A stretch of 64,000 nucleotides of DNA from Albifimbria verrucaria. Taxonomy: Eukaryota; Ascomycota; Sordariomycetes; Hypocreales; Stachybotryaceae. The notes under the pieces were generated by a model. That model did not search any database. It saw only the letters and a program-made list of their open reading frames with translations, and was not told where the DNA came from. The stretch covers positions 3,348,001-3,412,000 of the forward strand of contig JAHREC010000049.1 of NCBI GenBank assembly GCA_020081605.1, written 5' to 3'. Of the stretch, positions 22,356 through 33,512 are shown in pieces. Numbering within the stretch: the first letter of the stretch is position 1; every line of letters begins with the position of its first letter. Both the position numbers and the translations under genes were made by a program.

Positions 22356-24782
22356 ATGGACACACCACCGCCGCCGCCGCCTCATGGCGGGGTCCCTAGG
22401 TCATCGGGGCTGCCGCCGGGCAAGTACGACGTCTTCATTATCCCAGAGCATTCTGCCGGAGCCGGTTTCCTCTACCTGCCGTCGCTGCAGCCCAACATCA
22501 ACAGCTTCGTCGCAGGCTTTGCCTCGGCTCTGGTTCTGGTGGCCCTATGTCAGAGTATGGCCCCGGCCTTCCGGGTATGGTGGGAGAGTTTTCAGGGGTT
22601 GGGCAATATGGGCATCACCATGCTGATATTAGGGGTTGGTTTCGGTGCTTGGGCTCTGGGAAGGACGCAGAACGGCCCGCCTCCCGCCTCGAATCATGGC
22701 CCTGACCCATCAAATGGCCCTGGACGTCGTGGTCCATTCACCTACGCAAGCGCCGGGGAGCTTCTAATGCGAATGCTCCTCCCCTCCTCCTCCTCATGGC
22801 AATACCTCTTCTGGGGTGCTCCTCCACCGCCTCCACCCCACTCCCACTCGACACCTGGTGGTGGACCTCAACCAGGACCTCAAACACGACCAAGCGAGCC
22901 TCCTCCCCAGACGCATCACCACCATTCACCTCCTCCTCCTCCGCCGCCGCCACGTCCTCCGTCACCGCCTCCTCCTCAGGAACCACCACCACCGCCGCCG
23001 CCGCCGCCACGGCAACCCACACCTCCACCTCCACCACCACGGCAGCCGACGCCTCCTCCTCCACCCCTCCCGAACCGGAGAGGCCTAGGCACCAACCTCC
23101 ACCAGAGCCGCAACCACAGCCCTCGCCACAATCGAAGCCACAGCCAAAACCACAGCCAGACAAGTCGAAATCTTCGTGGCAGCGTACCACACCCCAGGCG
23201 GAGTCTCCAAAGCCTCAGACAACAAAGGGGCATGGGAAAAGGCTCGCGAAGAGACAAGGAGAAAGGAAGAGGAGCGCAAGGCCAAGGAGGCGGAGCAAAA
23301 ACGGCGTGAAGATGCAGCGCGGAGACTTGCCGAACTACGGGCAAAGGATGCCAGGGAGAGAGCGGAACGAGAAAAGGAGAAGGAACGAAAGGAACGAGAA
23401 GCTCAGGAGCGTAAAGAACGTTTAGAGGCAGAGCAAAAGCCAAGGACTTAGCCAGGGATCTGGCCGAAAGACTGGCTAAGGAGACAAAAGAAAGGGAGAG
23501 ACTAGAACGAGAAGCCAAAGAGGCAAGAGCACGCGAAGAAGCAAGGAGGCGAGAGGCTAAAGAACGCGAAGAAGCGATCAAGAAGGAAGAAGCAAGGAAG
23601 AGGGAAGAGGAAAGGAAGAAGGAAGAGGAAAAGAAAAAGGAGGAGGAGAGGAAGAAGGAGGAGCTCAAGAAGAAAGAAGAGGAGGAAAAGGCAGCCAAAG
23701 CCACTCGAGGAACTAGTTACGCCTACTCGAGTGTCGGCGAGAAGACGAGCATGTGGCCCAACGGACGACCGCCTGTGCCAACTCCGTCAGTTGCTCCATC
23801 CGCTCGATCGGCTGCCCCATCCGCCGCACCCTCTGCCGCTCCATCAGCCCGGTCAGCCGCCCCGTCAGCTGCTCCGTCGGCGACGGCCTCATCCACATCC
23901 AAGAATACAGCCAGCGCGAAAAAGCCACCAGCCCCGTCAGCCAAAAGCTACATGAGTGCGGAGGACGACAGCCATTCGTATCGACCCTACGACCAGAAGA
24001 AGCCGAGAAGCAAGCCCTCCGTATCATCGTTCAACGGATCCGAAGCCTCTTGGGCTCCATCGCAAACGACCGCTCGGACGACACCACCGCCGTCCATGCG
24101 GGGTCCATACACGACAAAGGACCCGGACAAGATTGTTATCCAGGCAGTATATCTCTTCATGAACCAGTATTCGAAAACGCCAGCCAGCCAGCTCATGTCA
24201 GGGGTCGGGCCCGTCACCGACGGCCTGATCCTGAGAATCACCACCGAGGGTCTGTTCATCGACGACGATGTCCGGGGCGTCCCCAACGCGAATGGGACGT
24301 TAAGGCTTGGACCCTCAAGCTTGTCGAGGTATGGTGCCCCCGCACTGCTTGAATTCACCCGCGTCTGCTTCTTCCGGCCCTTCCCCAGCTTGTTTCAAAA
24401 GGCAACCGGTTCTCGAGATCGCAACGCAAACAAACCCTTCACGGGCGTAGAAGCCGACGCGTACCTCACGGAAATGCTGAGCGCTTGCAAAAACTGCTGT
24501 CGTCTTGGACTTTGCAACCAAACTTTCAAAGGTACTAATATTCCATCTTCTCACGGACAGACTGGAGAATGGAAGGATAAGGGCCTACACGTTCTCCGCG
24601 CGACGATTCGAGATCAAGAAGGGAAGCGATACGTGGTGGTTCTGGATGAGTCGGAGGGATGGAAGGTGGCCGCGGGGCTTCAACGCCTACGCCGTGGCAC
24701 GCAGGTTCGACAACTGGGCGTCAGTAGCATGCCGCCAGCGGAGGCGAGAGGTACGTTGGACATGCTGGGCTGGGGAGCCTAA
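22356..24782 (+). CDS. Fungal protein with membrane segment, proline-rich region, charged helix and conserved C-terminal domain; function unknown
   Basis: I recognise the layout as a conserved filamentous-ascomycete protein but know no function. The N-terminus reads MDTPPPPPPHGG, then YDVFIIPEHSAGAGFLYLPS and a hydrophobic segment (SFVAGFASALVLVALCQS) followed by a second weaker one (MGITMLILGVGFGAWALG), so it is probably a membrane protein. A proline-rich stretch of about 100 residues follows, then a long Lys/Glu/Arg helix (for example KAREETRRKEEERKAKEAEQ) continuing to about 23700, an Ala/Ser/Pro linker with repeated APSA units, then a conserved globular end: STRGPY-like text (MRGPYTTKDPDKIVIQAVY), GLILRITTEGLFIDDDVRGV, ATIRDQEGKRYVVVLDE, GLQRLRRGTQVRQLGVS and TLDMLGWGA. 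Frame changes occur in the proline-rich part, near 23160, near 23445, at 24281-24284 (CCCC) and near 24350-24400. An intron is not required. Confidence 0.72.
23578..23695 (+). repeat. Near-pure polypurine tract inside the coding region
   Basis: About 115 bases are almost only A and G (AAGGAAGAA, GAGGAAAAG units). They encode the Lys/Glu helix of the gene around them. Mirror-like polypurine stretches of this kind can form triplex DNA, but here amino-acid composition explains them. Confidence 0.7.
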
Positions 24783-26648
24783 CGTCTCTTGATGGGACCG
24801 AGTTCGCTTCTGGTACATACGATTTCGCGCAACGCATAGAGACGAGGGTGACGAGCCCACTTATGAGTCAAGACGGAGAGTAGAATTAGCAATAGCAGGC
24901 GACCTTTGGCATATTTAGCGATACGGTGTTGGAATGTGAATTGAGCGAGATTAAGCATAGGAATGTTGAGAATGTTGATTTTGGTCTTAGACTTATTTGA
25001 AATGACGACTGTGTTCTGTGCCTTTACGTGCAACTGTGTGAACGAGTTGTGGATGTTTATGCATCCTCAGCATGATGGGGTTTTATACGATCATAAAAAT
25101 GGGGTTCAAATGGCTACACTACTGCTCATCTGAAGCCTCTGCGTTATTTAGTTAGTAGGTCAGGATGGTTGGTTATTCATCATGTCTTGGTTGAGTCATT
25201 CAGTAGGAGCATCAAGGTAGATGCTGGTGTCTGAGAGAAGCATTGTGCAACATTGACTTATGTAAACGGAGAATCGAAGTTGGAGTCCTCTAAACTCTGC
25301 CATAACAAGACTTTTAGAAGATGCATGGTCTTGTTAGTTTCCGGCATGTATTATATATGGTATCCCTGGGACGAATTATGAAGCCCAGTCTATTTCCGTA
25401 TAGGTCACTGACCAGAATGTTGGTCATGAAATCTAACCCAAGTCGCCTCTTAATCTACTGTCTGAGGATACAAACTTTCGATGAGTACTATGAAGAAGTG
25501 GACATAAAGGTTTACCTTACGCAGATACCCTGTTGTAATTGCGAAATACAAGGTCCGTGCTGTGAGTGTCTGCCATGTCTCTTGTTTCTACAGAGTAATG
25601 TAACACAATCAGCTTCCAAATTCGCCCACTTGACACGAGAACATCGTTCATCACTCGCACAGGGATATTCAATTACCAATTGAAGCAATTTGCGAACCTG
25701 GTTCTCAAGCCGTTTTGATTGGGGGAATAAATGACCAGTGCAAGGACTTCCATCGGTAATTGATCCATGTAAAAGCTTGTGTAGTCTTGGCTATAAAGAG
25801 TAATGACAGCTCAATCAGATACGGACCGAGGCGGGCCTCAATAAAAATGTAACAACCCGCAACCACAGACAGACGGCAGCGTTTCGCCCGAAGTAGCACA
25901 GGAGGCGGGACCAGATGACAATCAATCCAACGCCGGCCGTGTATCTAGGTGAGATCGACAGCGCTGATCTGCCAAATGGGCAGTTGAACCAAGCGCGTTT
26001 CATGTCAGCGAGTGACGGGCCCACGACGAACGAGATAGATTGGACGGCGTTGGTGGAAACCAGGGACTACGGCGTTTGAGCCCAGAGAAGCTTGCGCAAT
26101 GCGCTAGAAGCAGATCTTTTTTGGGGACGTACGCTCTGGCCGTTTGTATGATCCTTCACAACCAGCTATCCTTTGACGGACGCGAGCCACGTAATGGGAG
26201 CTTTGGGCAGATCTCTTGACGCTAGTGTTTCGAGATGGCAGACTCTCCCACTTTGGATCATACGTTTAGACACTCTACTGGACGAGTCTTAACCTTATCC
26301 GAATAACACCATGCTTATCCCGTTCGGTGGGGACGGTGTGAGAGAAATGTTGATCTTCGAGATAGTGTATTTCGATCGCCAGCACTCATGTCTTTTCGTT
26401 TCATCTCTATGAAGTGCCGAAAGGGGATGCCGGCTAGGTTTCGTCGACAAGGCTATAAGAAGCTGTTGGTCTGGGCTGGAGAGAGTTGATTATCGGCATC
26501 GCAGGTCGTCTTGAATCTTGTCTGACTTACACCAACGACTGGGTCGTCTTTCGTTTCTTTCTTGAGCCTTTGAGATTCACTCAACCCAGATTTCATTCAC
26601 TTCAACGAGTCAGAATACACAACTCCCATTCTTTCAACAACGGCAATA
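24783..26648. other. Intergenic, no supported gene
   Basis: Almost 1.9 kb. A plus-strand open frame at 25321-25683 has several CxxC-like pairs but no start context, signal peptide or family resemblance and was not accepted. The final 300 bases form the pectate lyase promoter; GGTGGGG near 26325 matches the CreA consensus (SYGGRG), which would fit carbon catabolite control. Confidence 0.45.
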
Positions 26649-27508
26649 ATGGCCATGAAGCTCGCTCTCCTTTCTGTCTTGGCCTCGGCCAGCCTCTCAA
26701 TGGCCCAATTCCCAAGCCTGCGAAGACCAGTGACCTGCCTGCGGCACAGACCATTGCTGCCGGCCAGTCGTTTGACGGCGGCAATGTCCAGTTCGATCGC
26801 AACCCGTCAACTTGCAACGAACAGAGCGAGGGCGGCAACGGGGACGCCGTCTTCGTCCTTGAGGATGGTGCTTCACTGAGCAACGTTGTTATCGGACCCA
26901 ACAACGGCGAGGGTGTCCACTGCTTGGGTTCCTGCAGCATTGAGAACGTGTAAGTTCGTTCATCTTTAGCTCATGATCTCGCTGACAGTATTAGTTGGTG
27001 GGTTGATGTCTGCGAAGACGCCCTCACGCTCAAGGGCGATGGCGACGCCACCGTCTCCGGAGGCGGCGCCGCCAATGCTGACGACAAGGTCATTCAGCAC
27101 AACGGCGTCGGCACCATCACCGTCAGCGACTTCACCGCTCAGGACGTCGGCAAGCTGTACCGCTCCTGCGGCAACTGCAAGAAGCAGGGCGCGCGCACCG
27201 CCAACCTCATCAACCTCACCGTCAAGGGCGCAAAGGTCATCGCCGGCGTCAACGGCAACCTCGGCGACAAGGTGACGATCGAAGGTGGCTCGTTCCAGGA
27301 CGTCGACTCTGTCTGCGACCTCTTCGAGGGCAACAGCAACGGCGACGAGCCAACCAAGACGGCGTCCGGCCCGGATGGCAAGACCTGCTCCACCGGTGCT
27401 GCCGTCGCCGAGAAGGCCCACGGCCGTCACAGGCCTGGAGGTGGTCACCACCGAGGCAACTTCACCGCTGGCCGTCCCCGCCCACGCTCCTTCTACTGGG
27501 TTCACTAG
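26649..27508 (+). CDS. Secreted pectate lyase, polysaccharide lyase family 3
   Basis: PL3 enzymes cleave pectate by beta-elimination outside the cell. The start region (26649, or the second ATG at 26655) encodes a signal peptide (MKLALLSVLASASLSMA). Family text follows: AAQTIAAGQSFDGGNVQFDR, DAVFVLEDGASLSNVVIG, GVHCLGSCSIENV, WWVDVCEDALTLKG, DKVIQHNGVGTITVSDFTAQ and GKLYRSCGNCKKQ. A 45-base intron is at 26950-26994 (GTAAGT..TTAG) inside the Val codon of IENVWW. The C-terminus is extended by a His/Arg/Gly-rich tail ending YWVH. One frame change near 26704 or 26711 (CCC runs), right after the signal peptide, is probably a lost C. Length is about 240-250 residues, usual for PL3. Confidence 0.93.
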
Positions 27509-27833
27509 GTATGGGGAAAAGTTGCAACTGGTAAACACCTTGCTATTGAGTGGTTTCATGTATATATTCAATTTCTTGATTCATATCATAGAGGGGAAGT
27601 AAAATAAATATTCTAGAAACAAGCAATGTAACTTATCGACGACATTGTTAAAATAAACACCTTGAAGACAATTCTCAATTTTCAATCCATCCATCATTCG
27701 CAACATCACCTACATCCATAGCCGGTTGAGCAGCAGATGGGGTGTAAACTCAGATCCATAAAAACGCCTGCCAGCAACTCAACCATGTGCCCAACGTGTT
27801 GAAGGTATCTCTAATAACGCCAATTCATCAAAA

Positions 27834-28702
27834 TCATTTCGTAAACGTTGGTTCATTTTCCGTTTCCTTGATTAGGTCCCAGACCTCAACACTGCCCTCC
27901 ATTGTACCGAGCAAGAAAACCTTGGAGTCCGGGGAGAAGGCTCCTGATGTCACGGGAACATCGCTCTTGTGCTCCCAGAGCACAACTCCGGATGACAAGT
28001 CCATGATGTCGAATCCGTCTTCGGTTCGGCATGCCATGTATGATCCGTCAGGGAGATGCACAGTGGCCATCCCTCGGTAGCGCGTACTGATCCAAGGCTG
28101 TATGATGTGACGTGGTTTGCGCGTGGGAGCCAGATTTGCACGGTGGTGCCCCAGACAGAGGCCACTGTTGAACCGTTCGAGGTCAAGTTTAGAGTTCGGG
28201 GATTGCCTGAGACGCCGGTGCCGATTTCAAGCCGACTGATCGTCTTTCCGGCGCTTACATTGGTGACTCGAGCTGTTCCATCTCTCGAAAGCGTCACCAA
28301 CTCAAGGCTGGGGGTAAAGGCGGCGTGGGTGACGGTGTCGATGTGGCTCAGGACTCTGCCAGTTCTAGCTCCGGAACGAACGTCCCAGACGCCCACACGA
28401 CCATGGCCGGGGCTAGAGCTCTCGCTAGTTGCCAGCATTCTTCCATCGCGGCTCCATGCGAGCGGTTGAGCGTGAGCATCCTTAAGCTCAGTGATGATTT
28501 TGCCCGTAGCAACATCTCGAATGACGACGTTGCTGCAGTAGTGGTACTCGACTCCTCCGTTAAGCGTAACAGTGGAGTCTTTAAGAGTAGCAATACGATC
28601 ACCTTGCGGGTTGAATAGAGCATGTCTCCCGTTCACGATTGATCGCGCACGTTGTGTTTGTAGATCGAAGGTGTCGATCCATGATTGGGATGTCTGAGCC
28701 AT
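27834..28702 (-). CDS. WD40-repeat protein
   Basis: The product of about 290 residues carries short beta-propeller repeats seen by their ends: NVVIRDVATGKII, GRVGVWDVRSGARTG, GTARVTNVSAGKTI, TTVQIWLP, GFDIMDLSSGVVLWEHKSD, GSVEVWDLIKETE. Aspartates and turns at repeat ends (SRDGRMLAT, SPDSKVFLLG) also fit WD40. Such proteins are scaffolds; the partner cannot be told. The start at 28702 begins MAQTSQSWIDTFDLQ. One frame change near 28075 joins the last two repeats to the rest and is probably an indel error. No signal peptide is seen, so it is likely intracellular. It is convergent with the pectate lyase gene. Confidence 0.75.
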
Positions 28703-29729
28703 TGGGTAAATGGCATAAGCGGTAGGGGATGGACCCCCGAGATGCCTACAGCCAAGATCTCATTGCGGGTACATGACCGGCGATACCGAAGGGTTAGTCT
28801 CAAACTGGGTGTCATTGTTTGGTCGATGATTGTAGTTGATGATTGCACTTGATATAGATCTGACTTGGTCAGCCCTCTTTGTCTAACTTGTAGGAGAATT
28901 GTCAACCTACACAAGGAGCTAAAAGAGTTGTATCGTCTTGATGTAGTTCAAGTTGTTCATGTATGTTAATTGGTCAATTGGGGTTTAGCTGAAGTTTCAA
29001 AGTATTGGTCAACGGCATTCCAATAGACATGGGCATCACGACATCTTAAACACATCGTCAGGCTCTCAACACGAAGCAGTCATGGGCAATACAAGCAAGG
29101 ATTCTGCGATACCGGCAAGCAAGCCTCATCATCGAACACGTCTTGTTCCTACCAACCATACTGTCAAGCTCGGCCATGACTGGGCTTAGCAAGCACCAAG
29201 CTTACAAATTAGGCCTCATGCAGCTGAGAGCCCCCTGTAAAATGCATTCTGGGGAAGCTCTACCGCATGAGTCATCAGGACAACCTTACTGGAGATGGCA
29301 TTGCATGCACTGGCTATAGGCCCTAGCACCGGACAGCTTGTCGGCGAGACAAATTGGGCTTAGTGCTGGTGTCGGGGCCGGCCGAGGTATGAATTGGCGA
29401 ATCGGCGGAGACAACCTCAAGATGAACATGAACTGGCGACGATGATGCGATTCCAAGATTAGCAATGGTGAAATGGCTTGGGAGGAAAATCGAGTTGAGG
29501 TTATTCTTTGGGGGCGATTGGCCACGTGAATCATCATGTATTATGTCATGCTCTAGATACTGCTGTAGATGCCAGAGGAAGGTGCGAATGGGCACTAGGG
29601 CCAACCATCAAGGTGTCCAGCCCGCCCTCAAGGTACATCACGTCAATCAATGCTTATCCAGCTCATTCTACCCAACTCCACCTGTCCCATTTTCTTTTTT
29701 CCTTTCATTCATTCATTCATCCGTCCACC
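28703..29729. other. Intergenic, no supported gene
   Basis: This kilobase contains the promoter of the WD40 gene and the 3' region of the alcohol dehydrogenase gene. Short minus-strand frames around 29286-29604 have no family features. A run of CATT repeats (about 29704-29720) lies just outside the dehydrogenase stop codon. Confidence 0.45.
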
Positions 29730-30863
29730 CTAAGCACTGAAAGCCTTGTCGAAGTCGACCATGCATGATCGGTAGCGCACGCTGCTCTTCTCCAGCTTCT
29801 GCATGGCCTGCTGCAGACCCTCCTTGGAGATGGGGATCTCCTCCACCCACGACTTGATGCCCTTCTCGCTGGCCAGCTGGAACATCTCGAGCATCTCGCG
29901 ACGGCTTCCCAAGTGGGAGCTGCCGATGAAGGAGCCGTTGGAGATGAAGTCCTGGTTGCGGATCGAGATACCCTCGCCGCCGGGAAGACCGACCGAGTTC
30001 CACTTGCCGTGGACGTCGAGCAGGCTCAGGTACTCGCCCAGCTCGAAGCCCTCGAAGGAGGTGGCGGTGTTGATGATCAGGTCAAAGGTCATCTTGTGAG
30101 GCTCGTTCCAGCCCTTCTCCGACGTGGCCAGGAAGCCGTCGGCGCCCATCTTCTTGGCGTCCTCCTCCTTGGCACGCGAACGAGAGATGGCCCAGACCTC
30201 GGCGCCCAGGGCCTTGGCGAACAGAACACCGTAGTGGCCCAGGCCACCGATACCGACGATTCCAACCTTCTTGCCAGGGCCGGCGCCGTTGCGCTTCAAG
30301 GGGCTGTACACGGTGATACCGGCGCACAGCATAGGAGCGGCGTCGGAGCTGGCCATGTTCTCTGGGATGGGGTAGACCCTTGATATGTGTTAGCGCAAAT
30401 CCTTTCGTGCTTGGAGAGGGCCGACGCACCAGAACTCGTGGATACGAGTGTGAGAAGAGTAACCACCCTGGGTGGTGAAGTCGGTGCCGGGGTACGGAGC
30501 ACCGTAGGCATCGACCTGGTCCTTGCAGTAGGTCTCGTTGTCGTTCTTGCACTGACGGCAGTTCAGGCATGACCAGACCTGCGCGCCGACACCGACACGC
30601 TGGCCAACCTTGGCCAGAGTGACCTTGTCGCCGACCTTGAGGACCTTGCCAACGACCTCGTGGCCGACGGCAAGAGGGTAGGGGCAGTCACCCCAGTCAC
30701 CCTGGATGGTGTGCTTGTCACTGGCGCAAACACCGCAGGCCTCGATCTGGATGTCGACGTCGTACTCACCAAAGGGTCGGGGAGTCCACGATCCCTTCTG
30801 GAAATCTTGCCAGTTCTCCAGGCTGGGCGACTGGAAGCCGCTGAACTTCTCGGGGTACGACAT
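29730..30863 (-). CDS. Zinc-dependent NADP(H) alcohol dehydrogenase, cinnamyl-alcohol / Adh6-Adh7 type
   Basis: Medium-chain zinc dehydrogenase that would interconvert aldehydes and alcohols in the cytosol. Exon 1 is 30431-30863, intron 30379-30430 (52 bases), exon 2 29730-30378. Catalytic zinc ligands appear in CGVCASDKH and AVGHEVVGKV. The structural zinc site is CLNCRQCKNDNETYC. The Rossmann motif is VGIGGLGHYGVLFAKALGAEV, typical of the CAD/Adh6 group, followed by SRSRAKEEDAKKMGADGF. The end YRSCMVDFDKAF also fits the family. About 360 residues, in frame throughout. The coenzyme preference (NADPH, from SRSRAK after the Rossmann fold) is inferred. The promoter to the right contains an inverted pair of CreA-like sites. 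Confidence 0.93.
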
Positions 30864-31199
30864 GATGATGATGGGTATGGATTGGTTTGGGATGAATGAA
30901 CAGAAGAGAGAGAGCAGAGCAGGAGAGGGAAATCAATGGGGACGAGAGATTAAAAGAGAAGAAGGAGTCCTGGACTGAGTACTCCTCGTGAGCTCTGGTT
31001 CTACGAGAACTTCCCCATCCCCCACCAACCCACCTCCAACATTTCCAACCGGGGAAAGGAGGGGTAACTATCGATGGTAGCCTGAGACGGAAAGCCACCA
31101 AGGAGCGCCTGTAAAGACGCGTGCGCATGAATCCCGTTCAACCAGTTTATCGCAAATGCACGCGATAGGAGTCCTCGAAGCATTTGAACCCGAGCTTAA

Positions 31200-31221
31200 C
31201 CCCACCACGATTATGGTGGGG
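31200..31221. promoter_or_regulatory. Perfect inverted repeat of CreA-like sites upstream of the alcohol dehydrogenase
   Basis: CCCCACCA (31200-31207) and TGGTGGGG (31214-31221) form a perfect 8-base inverted repeat around a six-base loop, 337 bases upstream of the dehydrogenase start codon. GTGGGG fits the CreA/Cre1 consensus SYGGRG, and paired inverted Cre1 sites are known to work in fungal glycosidase promoters. It could instead be a fortuitous hairpin. Confidence 0.4.
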
Positions 31222-33379
31222 TGCCCCAGCCAAGGCGCGAGGGAGTTTATCCGACTATTGGATGCCGGTTTTTCCACCAAGCACAGTTCGAAAGTCTGTC
31301 ATGGGGTGCGCATGATCTTCAGGCAAGCCGTGTTCAAAAGAGAGGCACAGCCCGCTGTTGAATTTTTCATTTTGCACTGACCGAGCAGACACCGAGCCGA
31401 TACCGAACGAATACCGATTCAAGTCTCGATTGAAGTCTCGATGTTGAAGGTAGGCATTGCCGTGGTTAACAGAGGTTGAAGCTCCGTCGGATGTCGGGAA
31501 TCGGGTAAAGTACTTGCGACGACCCAGTCATATTTGGCTCTAGGCCCAGCCAATGACTGTCTGTGCTAGTTGTTCTTTTACGCTACCGGTGACTAGCACG
31601 GCTTGGAGACGGTGCCTGAACGGCTAGAGAAGTCTGAACCAGAACCACGGCGGGACATGTTTTACAACCCACGATAATCTACATGGTGAATGTATGATGC
31701 TAGACCGCGGAATTCCTTGCGGTGCTGAGCGCAATCTTCTAGCGAATTTCTTGGAAACGGACAACTCGGTAACTATCGCTTTTCACCGGGTTGAGTTCTG
31801 GCAAGTGGCTAGTCTGATGCTATGTAATGGTGACAATTCTCACGCAAGGTGATCGTCCTGTACAGCCTCCCTTCCATGATTCCATGGACATAACACGCGC
31901 CGATGAGCCGGAATTAATCTTTTCTAAACTGTCGCATGATCTCTGGCATAGGACAACCACTCACGATTTGAATGATATCACCTTTCTGACAAAGGCTAGG
32001 GAACAGTCCCATAACCCTTCGCTGTTGTGCTAATTCAGCGATAACGCATCGCATTGCAAAAGGCAGTGTGGACTCTTAAAACGCCACAGAACTGAACACA
32101 AGATAACATGTCCTTTATACTGGATGCCAAGTGCTCGTATGAGAGAGAAAGTGAATGAGATGTATCGCCGATTCCCGAAACCGAGTAAAAATTATGAGCC
32201 AGTAGATGCAGTTGCCCATCATTAGCAGAATCGGTGCCGAGAGCACATTTTGTCACCAGACGTGTGAAACGAATAGTCGACAACGTATGATGGCTACAGA
32301 ATGACCAAGGCCGCAATTCTCAAGCAAGATTTCACGGCATGGGCCGAAATTGTAAAGAGCCCATAGCTTCTATCGCGTGGGTCAAAGCACAACGTATTAA
32401 GAGTCCTCAATGAACAAAGGAGACAGGCTTGCGTTGCCATGGATCTGTCAAGAGGTTCTTTCATGAAGCGTTTCATGTACAGTTTCGTAAACACTTGTCG
32501 CATGGTTTCTAGGTCCTGTGAGGTCGTCCAGCCAGTCGGATATTCCAGTATTAACACGATAGACCATTGATGAAGTCGAGTAAGATCCATCCATTGAAAA
32601 GGAATCCCATGCTAAAGCAGCAGATCGGTTAGGTTCTCGGGAGAAGCGGCTATATTGAGAGCATTACCATGTATCTTGCCCATGAGTGGGATTTTACTGC
32701 TTCTTTTCATTCAAGTCGTCTTGTTTAATGCATATTTGATCAACCCATAACATGATTGATTCCTGAGGATTACGAAACTACTCAAAGACTTCTTCCAAGC
32801 CCTCTGCAATAAACTTGACATAGCCTTCAGTATCCACAATTCTATCGCACGATTGCTAGTCCCAAGCCATAGCCTATTGCTATATACCTATCGGTTCGTC
32901 CAATTTCTTCATGAATAAGGCGAATGTTCCACTATGCCATGTTTTTCTCTGGCGTGAATCCCTTTCCAACCCGACTGAACAGTAACGGAGACAACTCCAA
33001 AGCTTGTAGCTTGCGTTGTCTGGCATCAATTCCAGAACAAAAATCTCGTAACTAGCAGTAATATGGCGGTAAGGCTCGATGCGGACGCTTTGGAGTTGGC
33101 CCGTGGCAGTCTGACAGATTCTACCAGAGGTCCATTAAGATACCTCGACCCTGGAGTACTTGGGCAATCCGTTTGGAAATCACAGTAAAGGAGCTCTCAG
33201 CGAAAGAGCCCTCAGCTCTAGGCCTCGCGAAACAAAACAAAACGTCCAAAGTAGGATACAGCAGTGACAAAAATGCAGAACCTCGATGTGAAGTCCCTTC
33301 TCGCTGGTTGGTGGCTGATTTCTCTAATTCGTTACCTTATTATTACAAATCTCTCACATTTGGTCATTTATTCTTAGAT
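31222..33379. other. Intergenic, no supported gene; AT-richer
   Basis: More than 2 kb with no supported gene. A minus-strand frame at 32294-32590 (98 codons) has no start context or recognisable family. Base composition becomes visibly richer in A and T here than in the first 31 kb. Confidence 0.45.
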
Positions 33380-33452
33380 ATTTCGTTCATCATGGGTTGA
33401 GATATCTGCGCTACATATGCGGCGTTTCTGTCCTCCCACTATATCATGTAAC
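33380..33452 (+). repeat. Solo copy of a transposon-like terminal repeat
   Basis: The text around GAGATATCTGCGCTA, TATGCGG and TGTCCTCCCACT matches, by eye, the left end of the inverted-repeat element at 39757-39983 including about 25 bases outside it. No inverse partner is seen nearby, so this is a solo end or a relic. It lies just beyond the 3' end of the HeLo-pseudokinase gene. Confidence 0.5.
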
Positions 33453-33512
33453 GAGGTACTCGATCTTGATATCAGCACATGAGCTATGGAAAGACATACC
33501 CAATCATCGAGC

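Noticed and set aside
22976..23704. Minus-strand open frame of 242 codons, Ser/Leu/Phe-rich
   Set aside because: Antisense of the Lys/Glu helix and proline region of the plus-strand gene; low complexity explains it.
25321..25683. Plus-strand open frame of 120 codons with CxxC pairs
   Set aside because: No signal peptide, promoter or family likeness; AT-rich gap.
32294..32590. Minus-strand open frame of 98 codons
   Set aside because: No motif, no plausible gene structure.
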